NCBI RefSeq assembly: GCF_002250705.1
Contig: NZ_NMVP01000035.1
Coordinates: 124,001-188,000 of the forward strand
Source of the DNA: Enemella evansiae
Lineage (GTDB): Bacteria; Actinomycetota; Actinomycetes; Propionibacteriales; Propionibacteriaceae
Length of the DNA stretch: 64,000 nt
Direction: 5' to 3'
The notes below the pieces were generated by a model that worked only from the letters and a program-made list of their open reading frames with translations, had not been told where the DNA came from and did no database searches. This document shows positions 24,899 through 33,000 of the stretch, piece after piece. The position numbers and the translations under genes are program-made. Position 1 is the stretch's first letter, and each line of letters starts with the position of its first letter.

Positions 24899-24904
24899 TA
24901 GTCT
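24899..24904 (+). promoter_or_regulatory. -10 hexamer of a probable leaderless transcript (Lrp-type gene)
   Basis: TAGTCT, a 6-nt gap (GGCCGG) and the GTG start at 24911. It lies in the 108-bp divergent region shared with the PLP enzyme, where Lrp-type autoregulation would act. Confidence 0.5.
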
Positions 24905-24910
24905 GGCCGG

Positions 24911-25426
24911 GTGCCGAAGAAGCCGCAACGTCGCCGCCTCGACCCCGGTCCGGCCCCGCGGGAACGCCCCAGGTTGGACGAGATCGATGCCGCCCTGGTC
25001 CGGGAGCTGACCGCCGACGCCCGGATCTCCAACGCCGCCCTGGCCGCCGCCGTCGGGATCGCCGAATCCACCTGCAGCGCCCGCGTCCGCGCTCTGGTGC
25101 AGCGCGGCATCATCGAGGGCTTCACCACGGTCCTCGATCCGGTACGCCTCGGCGCCCCGGTCCGGGCGATGGTCGCGGTCCGGCTGGCGGGTCACGATAT
25201 GGCGCAGGTCGACGCCTTCGGGATCGAGGTGGCCGAACTGCCCGGGGTGATCGAGGTCTGGAATGTCTCCGGCGCCGAGGACTTCGTGGTGCACGTCGCC
25301 TGCGCCACCCCCGACGAGCTGCGCGACTTCGTGCTCACCCACCTAACCGCCCGGGCGGGGGTGGTGCACGCGCAGACCTCGCTGATCTTCCGCAACCACC
25401 GGGGTCGCGGCGTCGCGGTGAACTGA
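24911..25426 (+). CDS. Lrp/AsnC-family transcriptional regulator
   Basis: A 171-residue protein. A basic 20-residue N-terminal tail precedes the helix-turn-helix (about 22-70; LDEIDAALVRELTADARISNA then LAAAVGIAESTCSARVRALVQ, with the motif continuing GIIEGF). A RAM effector domain follows (about 90-160). It is divergent from the trans-sulfuration enzyme gene, the usual position for a specific Lrp-type activator responding to the amino acid substrate. The GTG start is preceded at 6 nt by TAGTCT. The stop lies 24 bp before tatD. Confidence 0.93.
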   Translation: MPKKPQRRRLDPGPAPRERPRLDEIDAALVRELTADARISNAALAAAVGIAESTCSARVRALVQRGIIEGFTTVLDPVRLGAPVRAMVAVRLAGHDMAQVDAFGIEVAELPGVIEVWNVSGAEDFVVHVACATPDELRDFVLTHLTARAGVVHAQTSLIFRNHRGRGVAVN

Positions 25427-25437
25427 GCGCGGCTCAC

Positions 25438-25443
25438 TACACT
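25438..25443 (+). promoter_or_regulatory. -10 hexamer of a probable leaderless transcript (tatD)
   Basis: TACACT, a 7-nt gap (GACGCGG) and the GTG at 25451; no Shine-Dalgarno. Confidence 0.45.
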
Positions 25444-25450
25444 GACGCGG

Positions 25451-26284
25451 GTGAAGGACGAACTGCCGCCGAGCCCGGACCCGCTGCCGCGACCGGTGAT
25501 CGACTCGCACTGCCATCTGGACACCGCCGAGCAGGTCACCGGACTCGACCCCGCCGACGCGCTGGAGCGCGCGGCCGCGGTGAACATCACCCGGATCGTG
25601 CAGGTCGGCACCGATGTCGAGGGCTCCCGGTGGGCGGTCGAGGCGGCCCGACGCTTCGACACGGTGGTGGCGACGGTGTCCATCCACCCCAACGATGCGG
25701 CCCGCCTGGGGCGTACCGGGCTGCCCGACGCGCTCGCCGAGATCGACCGGTTGGCCGGTGAGGACCGGGTACGGGGGGTGGGGGAGACCGGCCTGGACTA
25801 CTTCCGCACCACCGAAACCGAGTTGCAAGAACTGCAGCAGGAATCCTTCGCCGCACACATCGCGATGGCCACCCGCCACGACCGCACCCTGGTGATCCAC
25901 GACCGCGACGCCCACGACGACATCCTCGCGGTGCTGGACGCCGAAGGAGTGCCGGAGCGGGTCGTCATGCATTGCTTCTCCGGGGACGCGGATTTCGCCC
26001 GCGCCTGCCTGGACCGTGGGGCCTGGCTCTCCTTCCCCGGACCCGTGACCTACAAGGCGAATTCGGCGCTGCGGGAGGCGCTGCGGATCACCCCGGCGGA
26101 CCGGCTGCTCACCGAGACCGACGCCCCCTATCTGGTGCCGGTGCCCTGGCGCGGCTATCCGAACGCCTCCTACCTGATCCCGCACACCGTGCGTTTCATG
26201 GCCGAGGAACGCGGTGACGATCTGGACGAGCTCTGCGATTCCCTGACCAGCAACGCCTTTGCGGCGTTCGGGGGCGCGTGGTGA
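25451..26284 (+). CDS. tatD: TatD-family metal-dependent deoxyribonuclease
   Basis: A 277-residue amidohydrolase-fold nuclease of the TatD/YcfH family. Metal ligands are visible: the HxH pair in IDSHCHLD (His20, His22), the Glu in GVGETGLDYF, His in LVIHDRDAH, His in MHCFSG and Asp in LTETDAPYL. YcfH-type enzymes have 3'-5' exonuclease and DNA-repair roles. The gene starts a tatD-nitroreductase-ksgA run with overlapping ends. In mycobacteria tatD, rpfB, ksgA and ispE are neighbours (from memory); here rpfB is absent and a nitroreductase gene occupies its place. GTG start, probably leaderless. Confidence 0.94.
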   Translation: MKDELPPSPDPLPRPVIDSHCHLDTAEQVTGLDPADALERAAAVNITRIVQVGTDVEGSRWAVEAARRFDTVVATVSIHPNDAARLGRTGLPDALAEIDRLAGEDRVRGVGETGLDYFRTTETELQELQQESFAAHIAMATRHDRTLVIHDRDAHDDILAVLDAEGVPERVVMHCFSGDADFARACLDRGAWLSFPGPVTYKANSALREALRITPADRLLTETDAPYLVPVPWRGYPNASYLIPHTVRFMAEERGDDLDELCDSLTSNAFAAFGGAW

Positions 26285-26883
26285 ACCTCGACACCGCGAT
26301 CCGGCGGCGGCGGATGGTGCGGGAGTACGCCGACACGCCCGTCCCGCACGAGCTGGTCGAGGAGCTGCTCGATCTCGGTGTCCGCGCCCCCTCGGCCGGA
26401 TTCAGTCAGGGCGTCAGCCTGCAGACCCTCGACGGTGCCGCGGTGGACCGCTTCTGGGAATTGACCGTGGACGCCGGAAGTCGTTGGTTGGAACGGATGC
26501 GGACCGCCCGGGTGCTGATCCTGGTCTGGGCCAGCAAGGCGGCCTATCTGGACCGGTACGCCGAACCCGACAAGGGCTGGACCGATCGCGACGAGACCCG
26601 CTGGATCGCGCCCTACTGGTATGTGGACGCCGGCATGGCCGCGGAGAACATCCTGCTCGGCGTGGTGGACCGCGGCCTGGGCGCCTGCTTCTTCGGTATC
26701 CCACCGGGCAAGGTGGACGCGGTCCGCGATGGTTTCGGCGTACCGGCCGAGCAGCTCAGCGTCGGGGTGATCAGTCTCGGTTGGCCCCGTCCGGGTGAGA
26801 CCCGGTCGGGTTCGCCGCGTCGGCGCCAACGGGTCCCGCGGGAGCAGCAGGTGCACTGGGGGCAGTGGGGAGGACCGGGGTGA
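26281..26883 (+). CDS. Nitroreductase-family protein
   Basis: A 200-residue FMN-binding nitroreductase-fold protein that reduces nitro or quinone-like substrates with NAD(P)H. The N terminus [15 protein letters not shown] is the usual RR(S/T)xRxF-type FMN-binding segment. [12 protein letters not shown] and [10 protein letters not shown] are the conserved central and C-terminal blocks. The start overlaps the tatD stop: GTG at 26278 or 26281 are both possible, and 26281 leaves better spacing to GGGGG. Its stop overlaps the ksgA start (GTGA). Sitting between two RNA/DNA housekeeping genes gives no hint of the substrate. Confidence 0.85.
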   Translation: MNLDTAIRRRRMVREYADTPVPHELVEELLDLGVRAPSAGFSQGVSLQTLDGAAVDRFWELTVDAGSRWLERMRTARVLILVWASKAAYLDRYAEPDKGWTDRDETRWIAPYWYVDAGMAAENILLGVVDRGLGACFFGIPPGKVDAVRDGFGVPAEQLSVGVISLGWPRPGETRSGSPRRRQRVPREQQVHWGQWGGPG

Positions 26884-27734
26884 GCGGCCTGCTCGACGCG
26901 CGCACGGTGCGGGAGCTCGCGGCGAAGCTGGAGCTTCGACCGACCAAGCAGCGCGGTCAGAATTTCGTCATCGACGGCAACACGGTCCGTCGGATCGTCA
27001 AGGCCGCCGAGCTGTCCGGCGACGATGTCGCCCTGGAGATCGGGCCCGGGCTCGGTTCGCTGACCCTCGGGCTGTTGGAGGTGGCCCGGCACGTCACGGT
27101 GGTGGAGATCGAGGACTCGCTCGCCGCCCAGCTGCCGCTGACGGTCCGGACACGGATGCCGGACCGCGCCGACCGGCTGGACGTGGTGCACGCCGATGCG
27201 CTGCGGGTCACCGAGCTGCCCGGACCGGCGCCGACGACGGTGGTCGCCAATCTGCCCTACAACGTGAGTGTCCCGGTGCTGCTGCATCTGCTGGCGACTT
27301 TCCCTTCCCTGCAACGGGGTCTGGTGATGGTGCAGCTCGAGGTGGCGGACCGGTTGGTCGCCGCACCGGGGTCGAAGATCTACGGCGTGCCGTCCGTGAA
27401 GCTGGCCTGGTGGTGCGAGGCGCGCCGCGTCGGCACGGTGCCGCCGTCGGTGTTCTGGCCGGTGCCCAATGTCGACTCCGGCCTGGTCCGGATGGTCCGC
27501 CGGGAGCCGCCGTCCACCACCGCCACCCGGGAGCAGGTCTTCACCGTCATCGACCTGTCCTTCGCCCAGCGCCGCAAGATGCTGCGCTCCGCCCTGTCCG
27601 GGATCTGCGGTTCCTCGGCGCTGGCCACCGAGGCCCTGGAGCGGGCCGGGGTGGATCCGCAGGCGCGCGGTGAATCCCTGCTGGTGCAGGATTTCGCGCG
27701 GATCGCCGAGCAGGTCTTCGACACCACCGGTTGA
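26880..27734 (+). CDS. rsmA: 16S rRNA (adenine1518/1519-N6)-dimethyltransferase
   Basis: A 284-residue KsgA enzyme that dimethylates two adjacent adenosines in helix 45 during 30S maturation. The SAM-binding block [10 protein letters not shown] (53-62), QNFVID (27-32) and catalytic motif NLPYNVS (124-130) are all present, followed by [10 protein letters not shown]. The GTG at 26880 is chosen because GGGGAGGA lies 5 nt upstream; it shares 4 bp with the nitroreductase stop. A strong hairpin terminator follows. The normal downstream partner ispE is displaced 6.7 kb away by a block of minus-strand genes. Confidence 0.96.
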   Translation: MSGLLDARTVRELAAKLELRPTKQRGQNFVIDGNTVRRIVKAAELSGDDVALEIGPGLGSLTLGLLEVARHVTVVEIEDSLAAQLPLTVRTRMPDRADRLDVVHADALRVTELPGPAPTTVVANLPYNVSVPVLLHLLATFPSLQRGLVMVQLEVADRLVAAPGSKIYGVPSVKLAWWCEARRVGTVPPSVFWPVPNVDSGLVRMVRREPPSTTATREQVFTVIDLSFAQRRKMLRSALSGICGSSALATEALERAGVDPQARGESLLVQDFARIAEQVFDTTG

Positions 27735-27738
27735 ACAT

Positions 27739-27780
27739 CCGAAGGCCCGGCCCCCCGCGGGGGGGGGACCGGGCCTTCGG
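27739..27780. terminator. Bidirectional terminator between rsmA and the HYR-protein gene
   Basis: CCGAAGGCCCGG pairs perfectly with CCGGGCCTTCGG (12 bp), and the C6/G-run loop can extend the stem. It sits between convergent stops at 27734 and 27810. Confidence 0.85.
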
Positions 27781-27809
27781 GTGGTGGTTCAGCAGTCAGT
27801 CGACGGGCG

Positions 27810-30332
27810 TCACTTCACCAGCTGGACCGTGACGGTCCTGGTCTGGCCGTCGGCCAGCGTCGCGGTGAGCTGGTAGCTGCCGGTGCTGTAACCGGACTTC
27901 GTGCTCAGGTTGAAGATGTACTGCGGATCGCTGTAGCGGAACAGGTTCCCGGTGGTGGCGGCCGAGGTCGAGACGGCCTCCTGCTCCCCGGCACTGGTGC
28001 TGTCGCTCAGCTTCTGCACGGTCAGCTTGACCACCGCATCGGTGACCGGTTTGCCATCACAGGTCACCTGGATCTTCACCGGGATGGTGCTGCCCAGCTT
28101 GAACCGGCTGGACCCGTCGGCATTGATGGGTTGGGAGAAGGCGCTCATCGTGGCCGGCTTGGTCGCCACGGTGAAGCGGCGGGTCTGCTCGGCCCGGTTG
28201 CCGGCGTTGTCGATCGCCCAGGCGGTGTAGGTGTAGCTGCCCACCACACCGCTGGCCGGCGTGATCCAGTTGTCACCCTGGTCGGCCACCCCGGAGAGTG
28301 CGTCGGTCGCGGTGAACGTCGGCCGCGCCGGTGCGGTCGGGGTGCAGGAGCTGATCGTGCTGCCGTTCTCCGGGCCGTTGACGGTCAGCACCGGGGCGGT
28401 CTTGTCGATGTTGATGCCGGACACGGTGTTGCTGGCGCTGTTGCCGGACTTGTCGGTGCAGGTGCCCGTCACCGACTGGTTGGCACCCTCGGTGCTCACC
28501 GTCTCGGTCACCGTCGAGGCGCCGGAAACGCTGTCGGTGCAGGTCCAGGTCGCCGTCACCGCACCGTTGTTCCACCCGGCGGCATTCGGTGCCGGGGTGA
28601 CACCGGTCAGTTCGATCACCGGGGCGGCGGTGTCGACGACGGTCACGGTGAAGCTGGCGGAGGCCTTGTTGCCGGAGGCGTCGGTGGCGGTGCAGGTGAC
28701 CGTGGTCTTCCCGAGCGGATAGAAGGCCGAGTCGCCCGGTTCGCAGGTGACGCCGGGGTTGGCATCGACCACATCGGTTGCGGTCGGCGCGACGTAGGAC
28801 CAGTTGGCGCCACCGAGGGTGTTGCCCTCGACGGTCGCGTCCTGCGGCATCCCGGTGAGCACCGGTGCGGTGCTGTCGGTCACGGTCACGGTGAAGGTGG
28901 CGGTGGCCTGGTTGCCGGACCTGTCCACGCTGGTGCAGGTGACGGTGTTCTCGCCCAGGTCGAAGAAGTCACCGGAGCTCTTGCTGCAGCTGACGGTGGT
29001 CGCGCCGTCGACGATGTCGCCGGCGGTCGGCTGGTCGAAGGTGACGGTGGCGCCGCCGGTGGTGTTGCCCTCGACCGTGAGGTTCTTGGCCGAGATCACC
29101 GGGGCGGTGGTGTCGGTGACGCGCACCACGAAGGCCGCGGTGGCCCGGTTGCCCGCACTGTCGGTGCTGGTGCAGGTGACGGTGGTGTCACCGACCGGGA
29201 ACAGGTCGCCGGAGCTCTTGTCGCAGGTCACCACGGTGCTGCCGTCGACCGTGTCGGTGGCGGTCGGCAGGGCGAAATCGACCGTGGCGCCGCCGCGTGT
29301 GTTGCCCTCGGCGGTCACATCGGAGACCGTGATCACCGGCGCGGTGGTGTCGACGACATTGACCACGAAGCTGCCCGAGCCGACCTGGCCGGAGCCGTCG
29401 GTGGCGGTGCAGGTGATGGTGGTCGAGCCGACCGGGAAGGTGCCGCCGGAGGCCGGCGTACAGCTGACCGGGACGTCGCCCCAGACCACGTCCTGCGACT
29501 TCGGAGCCTGATAGGTGTACGCCGCCCCCGCGGCCGAGGTGGCCTCGATGGTTGCGCTGGCGGGCAGCTCGGTGAGCACGGGTGCCGCGGTGTCGACCAC
29601 GGTGACGGTGCCGGTGGCGGTCGCGGTCAGGCCGGCGCTGTCGGTGGCGGTGCAGCTGACCCGGTTGGCACCGAGCGGCAGCACCGAGCCGGTGGCCGGC
29701 ATGCAGCTGACCGCGGGAGCGTTCTGATCCTCGGCGTCGGTGGCGCTGCCGATCTCACCGAAGACCAGCGTGCGCCCGCCGAGGGTGTTGCCCTCGAGGG
29801 TGACGTCGTTGACGGTGATGGTCGGCGCGGTGTTGCAGTTCCTGGCGGTGCCGGTGACCGCGAGGGTCGCGGACCGGGTGATCGTGCCCTTGTCGGTGCT
29901 CGCTCCGGTCGCGTCGAAGGCCACGATGCCGCTGAAGGCCCCGGCCGTGGTCGGGCTGAGCGTCAGAGCGGCCGAGACGGTCCCGGACTGGGTCCGGTTG
30001 GCCAGCTTCTCCCAGTTGGCCGGGAGCTTGATGGTGTTGGACCCGAGTGCGGCGGTGAGGCCGGTTCCGGTGGCGCTGGCGGTCACGGTGACCGTGCTGC
30101 CGTTGGCGAAGACCTGGCCCTGACCCTGGCGGGTCACCGAGACCAGGACATCCTTGGTGACCGACTCGCCGACACAGACGGTGCCGAGGTCGATGGTTGA
30201 GCCGCCGCTGACGGGGGTGACCCCGTCGCCGGTGAGGGTGGTGTCGTCCGCCATCGCCCGGATGGGCGCCAGTAACAGCATGGAGGCGGCGGTGAGCGCG
30301 ACAAAACGGCTCACCACAAGGGTGCGTTGCAT
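27810..30332 (-). CDS. Secreted protein with five tandem HYR (hyalin-repeat) domains and a PxKD-like C terminus
   Basis: An 840-residue exported protein with a signal peptide at 1-28 (RFVALTAASMLLLAPIRAMA, cleavage near AMA-DD). A beta-rich unique domain covers 30-165. Five immunoglobulin-like HYR modules of about 80 residues cover roughly 167-247, 248-327, 328-407, 408-487 and 488-568, each marked by VTCTATDxSGNxATA and DTTAPVI borders. A related module with paired Cys covers 570-645. A C-terminal domain (about 700-840; FSQPINADGSSRFKLGSTIP) resembles PxKD. Each HYR module carries a Cys pair. No LPXTG or membrane anchor is visible, so the protein is probably released or cell-wall bound non-covalently. 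Adhesion is the usual inferred role. Confidence 0.85.
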   Translation of the reverse strand: MQRTLVVSRFVALTAASMLLLAPIRAMADDTTLTGDGVTPVSGGSTIDLGTVCVGESVTKDVLVSVTRQGQGQVFANGSTVTVTASATGTGLTAALGSNTIKLPANWEKLANRTQSGTVSAALTLSPTTAGAFSGIVAFDATGASTDKGTITRSATLAVTGTARNCNTAPTITVNDVTLEGNTLGGRTLVFGEIGSATDAEDQNAPAVSCMPATGSVLPLGANRVSCTATDSAGLTATATGTVTVVDTAAPVLTELPASATIEATSAAGAAYTYQAPKSQDVVWGDVPVSCTPASGGTFPVGSTTITCTATDGSGQVGSGSFVVNVVDTTAPVITVSDVTAEGNTRGGATVDFALPTATDTVDGSTVVTCDKSSGDLFPVGDTTVTCTSTDSAGNRATAAFVVRVTDTTAPVISAKNLTVEGNTTGGATVTFDQPTAGDIVDGATTVSCSKSSGDFFDLGENTVTCTSVDRSGNQATATFTVTVTDSTAPVLTGMPQDATVEGNTLGGANWSYVAPTATDVVDANPGVTCEPGDSAFYPLGKTTVTCTATDASGNKASASFTVTVVDTAAPVIELTGVTPAPNAAGWNNGAVTATWTCTDSVSGASTVTETVSTEGANQSVTGTCTDKSGNSASNTVSGINIDKTAPVLTVNGPENGSTISSCTPTAPARPTFTATDALSGVADQGDNWITPASGVVGSYTYTAWAIDNAGNRAEQTRRFTVATKPATMSAFSQPINADGSSRFKLGSTIPVKIQVTCDGKPVTDAVVKLTVQKLSDSTSAGEQEAVSTSAATTGNLFRYSDPQYIFNLSTKSGYSTGSYQLTATLADGQTRTVTVQLVK

Positions 30333-30453
30333 TGATTGATCCCCGATTCAGATCCCCGATAGGAGCCCCCGTTGGCTCCACGGCGGAACTATGTCATGCC
30401 CGACACGTCCAGCACAGCATTTTCGAAAAACTTTATTGCGGTCAAATAATGAG

Positions 30454-30487
30454 ACACGCCCCGCAGCCGGGTGGCGACGGGGCGTGT
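30454..30487 (-). terminator. Terminator of the OsmC-family gene
   Basis: ACACGCCCCG and CGGGGCGTGT form a perfect 10-bp stem with a 14-base loop, 22 bp after the OsmC stop. The following minus-strand text is AT-rich (ATTATTTGACC at 30441-30451) and leads toward the HYR-protein gene, so a promoter for that gene may lie in 30400-30450. Confidence 0.7.
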
Positions 30488-30508
30488 GACGGTGGTAGTG
30501 CCGCCGAA

Positions 30509-30952
30509 TCAGCTCTCCAGCGTGGACTCCATCGTGATCTCGACGCCGGTCAGCGCCTTGCTCACCGGGCAGTTGGCCTTGGCGAAGTTGGCCGCCTGAT
30601 CGAACCCGGCGGCATCCAGACCGTCGACCTCGCCGCTGACCTTCAGCGTGATGCCGGTGAGCTTGAAGCCGCCGTTCTCCTTGTCCGGGCCGAGGGAGAC
30701 GTCGGCGGTCACCTCGAGCGACTGCGGCGTACCGCCCTGCTCGGCGATCGCCGCCGACAGCTGCATGGCGAAGCAGGCGGAGTGCGCCGCGGCGATCAGC
30801 TCCTCGGGGCTGGTGGTGCCGTCCGCCTCGTCGGCGGCGCGCTTGGGGAAGGACATCTCGAAGGTGCCGAGGCCCGAGCTGGTCAGCTCGACCTGTCCGG
30901 ACCCCTCCTGCAGGGTTCCGTTCCAGGCGGTACGTGCGGTGCGAGTGGGCAT
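30509..30952 (-). CDS. OsmC-family peroxiredoxin
   Basis: A 147-residue OsmC-type hydroperoxide-detoxifying protein. The catalytic and resolving cysteines are Cys60 (HSACFAM) and Cys128 (KANCPVSKAL), and the first strand begins ARTAWNGTLQEGSGQVEL. It reduces organic hydroperoxides through a thiol cycle in the cytoplasm. The spacing of the two Cys and the length favour the OsmC rather than Ohr subgroup. AGGAG precedes the ATG. It lies 41 bp downstream of the VWA gene on the same strand and may be cotranscribed or use its own promoter. Confidence 0.92.
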   Translation of the reverse strand: MPTRTARTAWNGTLQEGSGQVELTSSGLGTFEMSFPKRAADEADGTTSPEELIAAAHSACFAMQLSAAIAEQGGTPQSLEVTADVSLGPDKENGGFKLTGITLKVSGEVDGLDAAGFDQAANFAKANCPVSKALTGVEITMESTLES

Positions 30953-30993
30953 TGAGCGACTCCTGTCCGTGGTTCTGCTCTGGGAGCCCCACT

Positions 30994-33000
30994 CTAGAAC
31001 TCGCGGTCCCGCCCGCCCAGATAGGACCCGACGACGGCGGCCCCGAGGTCGTCCAGATCCGGGGCGACGACCTCGCCCTCGACCCGGCGGACCAGTCCCT
31101 CGATGAAGCGGGTCAGCCCGGGATCGCTGCCCAGGCGGAAAAAGGTCACGTTGGCACCAAGCCGTCGGGAGGCGTCCAGTTCCTGCACGGTGAGCGCGAT
31201 CGTGTAGGGCGACGGGGGATAGCCGAAGATCGCCTCGCCGTCCGGTTCCAGGTGCGCGGTCGGCTCACCGTCGGTGACCACCAGCAGCACCGGCTGCGCC
31301 GAGGGATGCCTGCGGAAGAAGCGGTTCGCGAGCAGCAACCCGTGGTGCAGGTTGGTGCCCTGGATGCCCCAGTTGGACTCCATCGCGGTGAGCTCACCGA
31401 TGTCGAGGCGTTCGGCGTGCCGGCCGAACCCGATGAGTTCCAGCGAGTCCCCGCGGAACCGGGTGCTGATCAACTGGTGCAGCGCCAGCGCGGTCTGCTT
31501 CATCGGCACCCAGCGCCCCTCGATCGCCATCGAGAACGAGGTGTCCACCAGCAGCGCCACCGCAGCCTGGGTGCGGTCCTCGGTCTCGGCGACCTCGATG
31601 TCGTCCATCTGCAGGCGGACGCCACCGCCGGCGCGTGCGCTGCGCGCCTCGGCGCCACCTTCGGAGGCGGCGCGCAGCACGGCGTTCTGGACCGACCGGG
31701 TGACGTCCCACGGTTCGCTGTCACCGAACTCCCAGGCGCGGGCGGCGCCGGTGCGATCACCGGCCGCACCGGCCCGGCGGGTCTCCCGGGCTCCGGTACG
31801 CCCCGAGAGTCGCCGCGCGACCTGCCGCAGCAGCGCCCGGCCCAGGTGCCGCATCGCCTTCGGCGACAACCGCAGCGCCTGATCCGGGCCGCGGGTCAGA
31901 TAGCCCGAATTCTTCAACGCTCGTTCGAGTTCTGCCAGGGTGCGGGCATCGACGGCGGCCTCCGGTCCGAGCTGGCCGGCCAGCTTTTCCAGATCCACAT
32001 CGTCCAGCGACGCCCCGGCGTGCTGCTGGGCGAGCTGCTCGGCCAGCGCGTCCAGATCGGCCAGGTCCTGCATCATCCCAGCGGCCTCACCCAGCCCGAC
32101 CCCCTGCTCGCCGCCGAACTCCTCCGATGAGCCCCAGTCCTCACCGGGGCGCAGCCCGCGCAGCGTGCTGTCCAACTGGGACAGGGATTGCATCAACTGC
32201 GGGGATCCGAACGCCTGTTGCGCCAGTGCGTCCAGCTCGGCCCGCTGCTCGGGGGAGAGTGAGTTGCGCATCCGCTGCGCGGCGGCCGCCCGCTGGGCGA
32301 GGGTGTCCAGCAGCTCGTCGATGTTCTGCGGGTTCTCCGGGAAGAACTCACCGTGCCTGGCCATGAACTCATCGAAGTCGGCCGGGGTGTCCTCACCGCG
32401 GGAATGCTTCTGCAGCAGGGAGTTCAGGTCATCGACCATCTCCTGCACCCGGGCCCGATCCTCATCGGTGGCATTCTCCAGGGCCTGCTTCATGCCGGCG
32501 AAACGCTGGTCGAGCTGCTCCCGGCCGAGCAGATCGGAGATCTTCTGATACGCCTCCCGGGCCTCACTCGAGCGCCACTGGTAATCCCGCAGTTCATTCA
32601 CCGCGGCAGCGGTCGAGGGCGGCAGATTCTCCAACTGCAGTTCGGAGAACCGGGCATCGTCGTCCAGGTCACGGGCCAGCTGCTTGCGTTCGGCGAGCAC
32701 CGCCTGGTCGAGCAGCTCGCGTACCTCGTCGAGGGTGCCGTCGAGGCGATGCCGCTGCAGCAGCTGCTGCCGCTTCTCCGCGACCCGGCGGGCCAACTCG
32801 TCCAGGCCGGTACGGTTCCGATCGCCACGCCGCAGGAACTCCTGCATCGCCCGCTGCGGAGAGGTGCCCTCCATCACGTCGCGACCGATCTGCTCCAGCG
32901 CCTCGGCCAGATCCACCGGCGGGGCCAGCGGATCCGGCCCGTCGTGATAGGGCCCGTACGCCGAACGGTGCGGGTCCGGACGCCTCCCGAAGCCGGCCAT
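30994..33000 (-). CDS. VWA-domain protein, partner of the MoxR-type ATPase
   Basis: A 668-residue protein. The first 470 residues are helical and charged (Gln/Glu/Leu/Ala-rich, coiled-coil-like) and match no enzyme I recognise. The C-terminal 185 residues are a von Willebrand A domain with MIDAS motif DTSFSM (Asp486-Ser490), a downstream Thr in IQGTNLHHG and VVTDGEP. Such proteins work with AAA+ MoxR or magnesium-chelatase-like ATPases. The start ATG overlaps the stop of the ATPase gene upstream (ATGA), which implies stoichiometric, coupled synthesis. The cellular target of the pair is unknown. Confidence 0.88.
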   Translation of the reverse strand: MAGFGRRPDPHRSAYGPYHDGPDPLAPPVDLAEALEQIGRDVMEGTSPQRAMQEFLRRGDRNRTGLDELARRVAEKRQQLLQRHRLDGTLDEVRELLDQAVLAERKQLARDLDDDARFSELQLENLPPSTAAAVNELRDYQWRSSEAREAYQKISDLLGREQLDQRFAGMKQALENATDEDRARVQEMVDDLNSLLQKHSRGEDTPADFDEFMARHGEFFPENPQNIDELLDTLAQRAAAAQRMRNSLSPEQRAELDALAQQAFGSPQLMQSLSQLDSTLRGLRPGEDWGSSEEFGGEQGVGLGEAAGMMQDLADLDALAEQLAQQHAGASLDDVDLEKLAGQLGPEAAVDARTLAELERALKNSGYLTRGPDQALRLSPKAMRHLGRALLRQVARRLSGRTGARETRRAGAAGDRTGAARAWEFGDSEPWDVTRSVQNAVLRAASEGGAEARSARAGGGVRLQMDDIEVAETEDRTQAAVALLVDTSFSMAIEGRWVPMKQTALALHQLISTRFRGDSLELIGFGRHAERLDIGELTAMESNWGIQGTNLHHGLLLANRFFRRHPSAQPVLLVVTDGEPTAHLEPDGEAIFGYPPSPYTIALTVQELDASRRLGANVTFFRLGSDPGLTRFIEGLVRRVEGEVVAPDLDDLGAAVVGSYLGGRDREF

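Noticed and set aside
28131..30200. Plus-strand frame opposite the HYR protein with repeated Gly/Val/Asp text
   Set aside because: Its periodicity only mirrors the HYR repeats on the coding strand.
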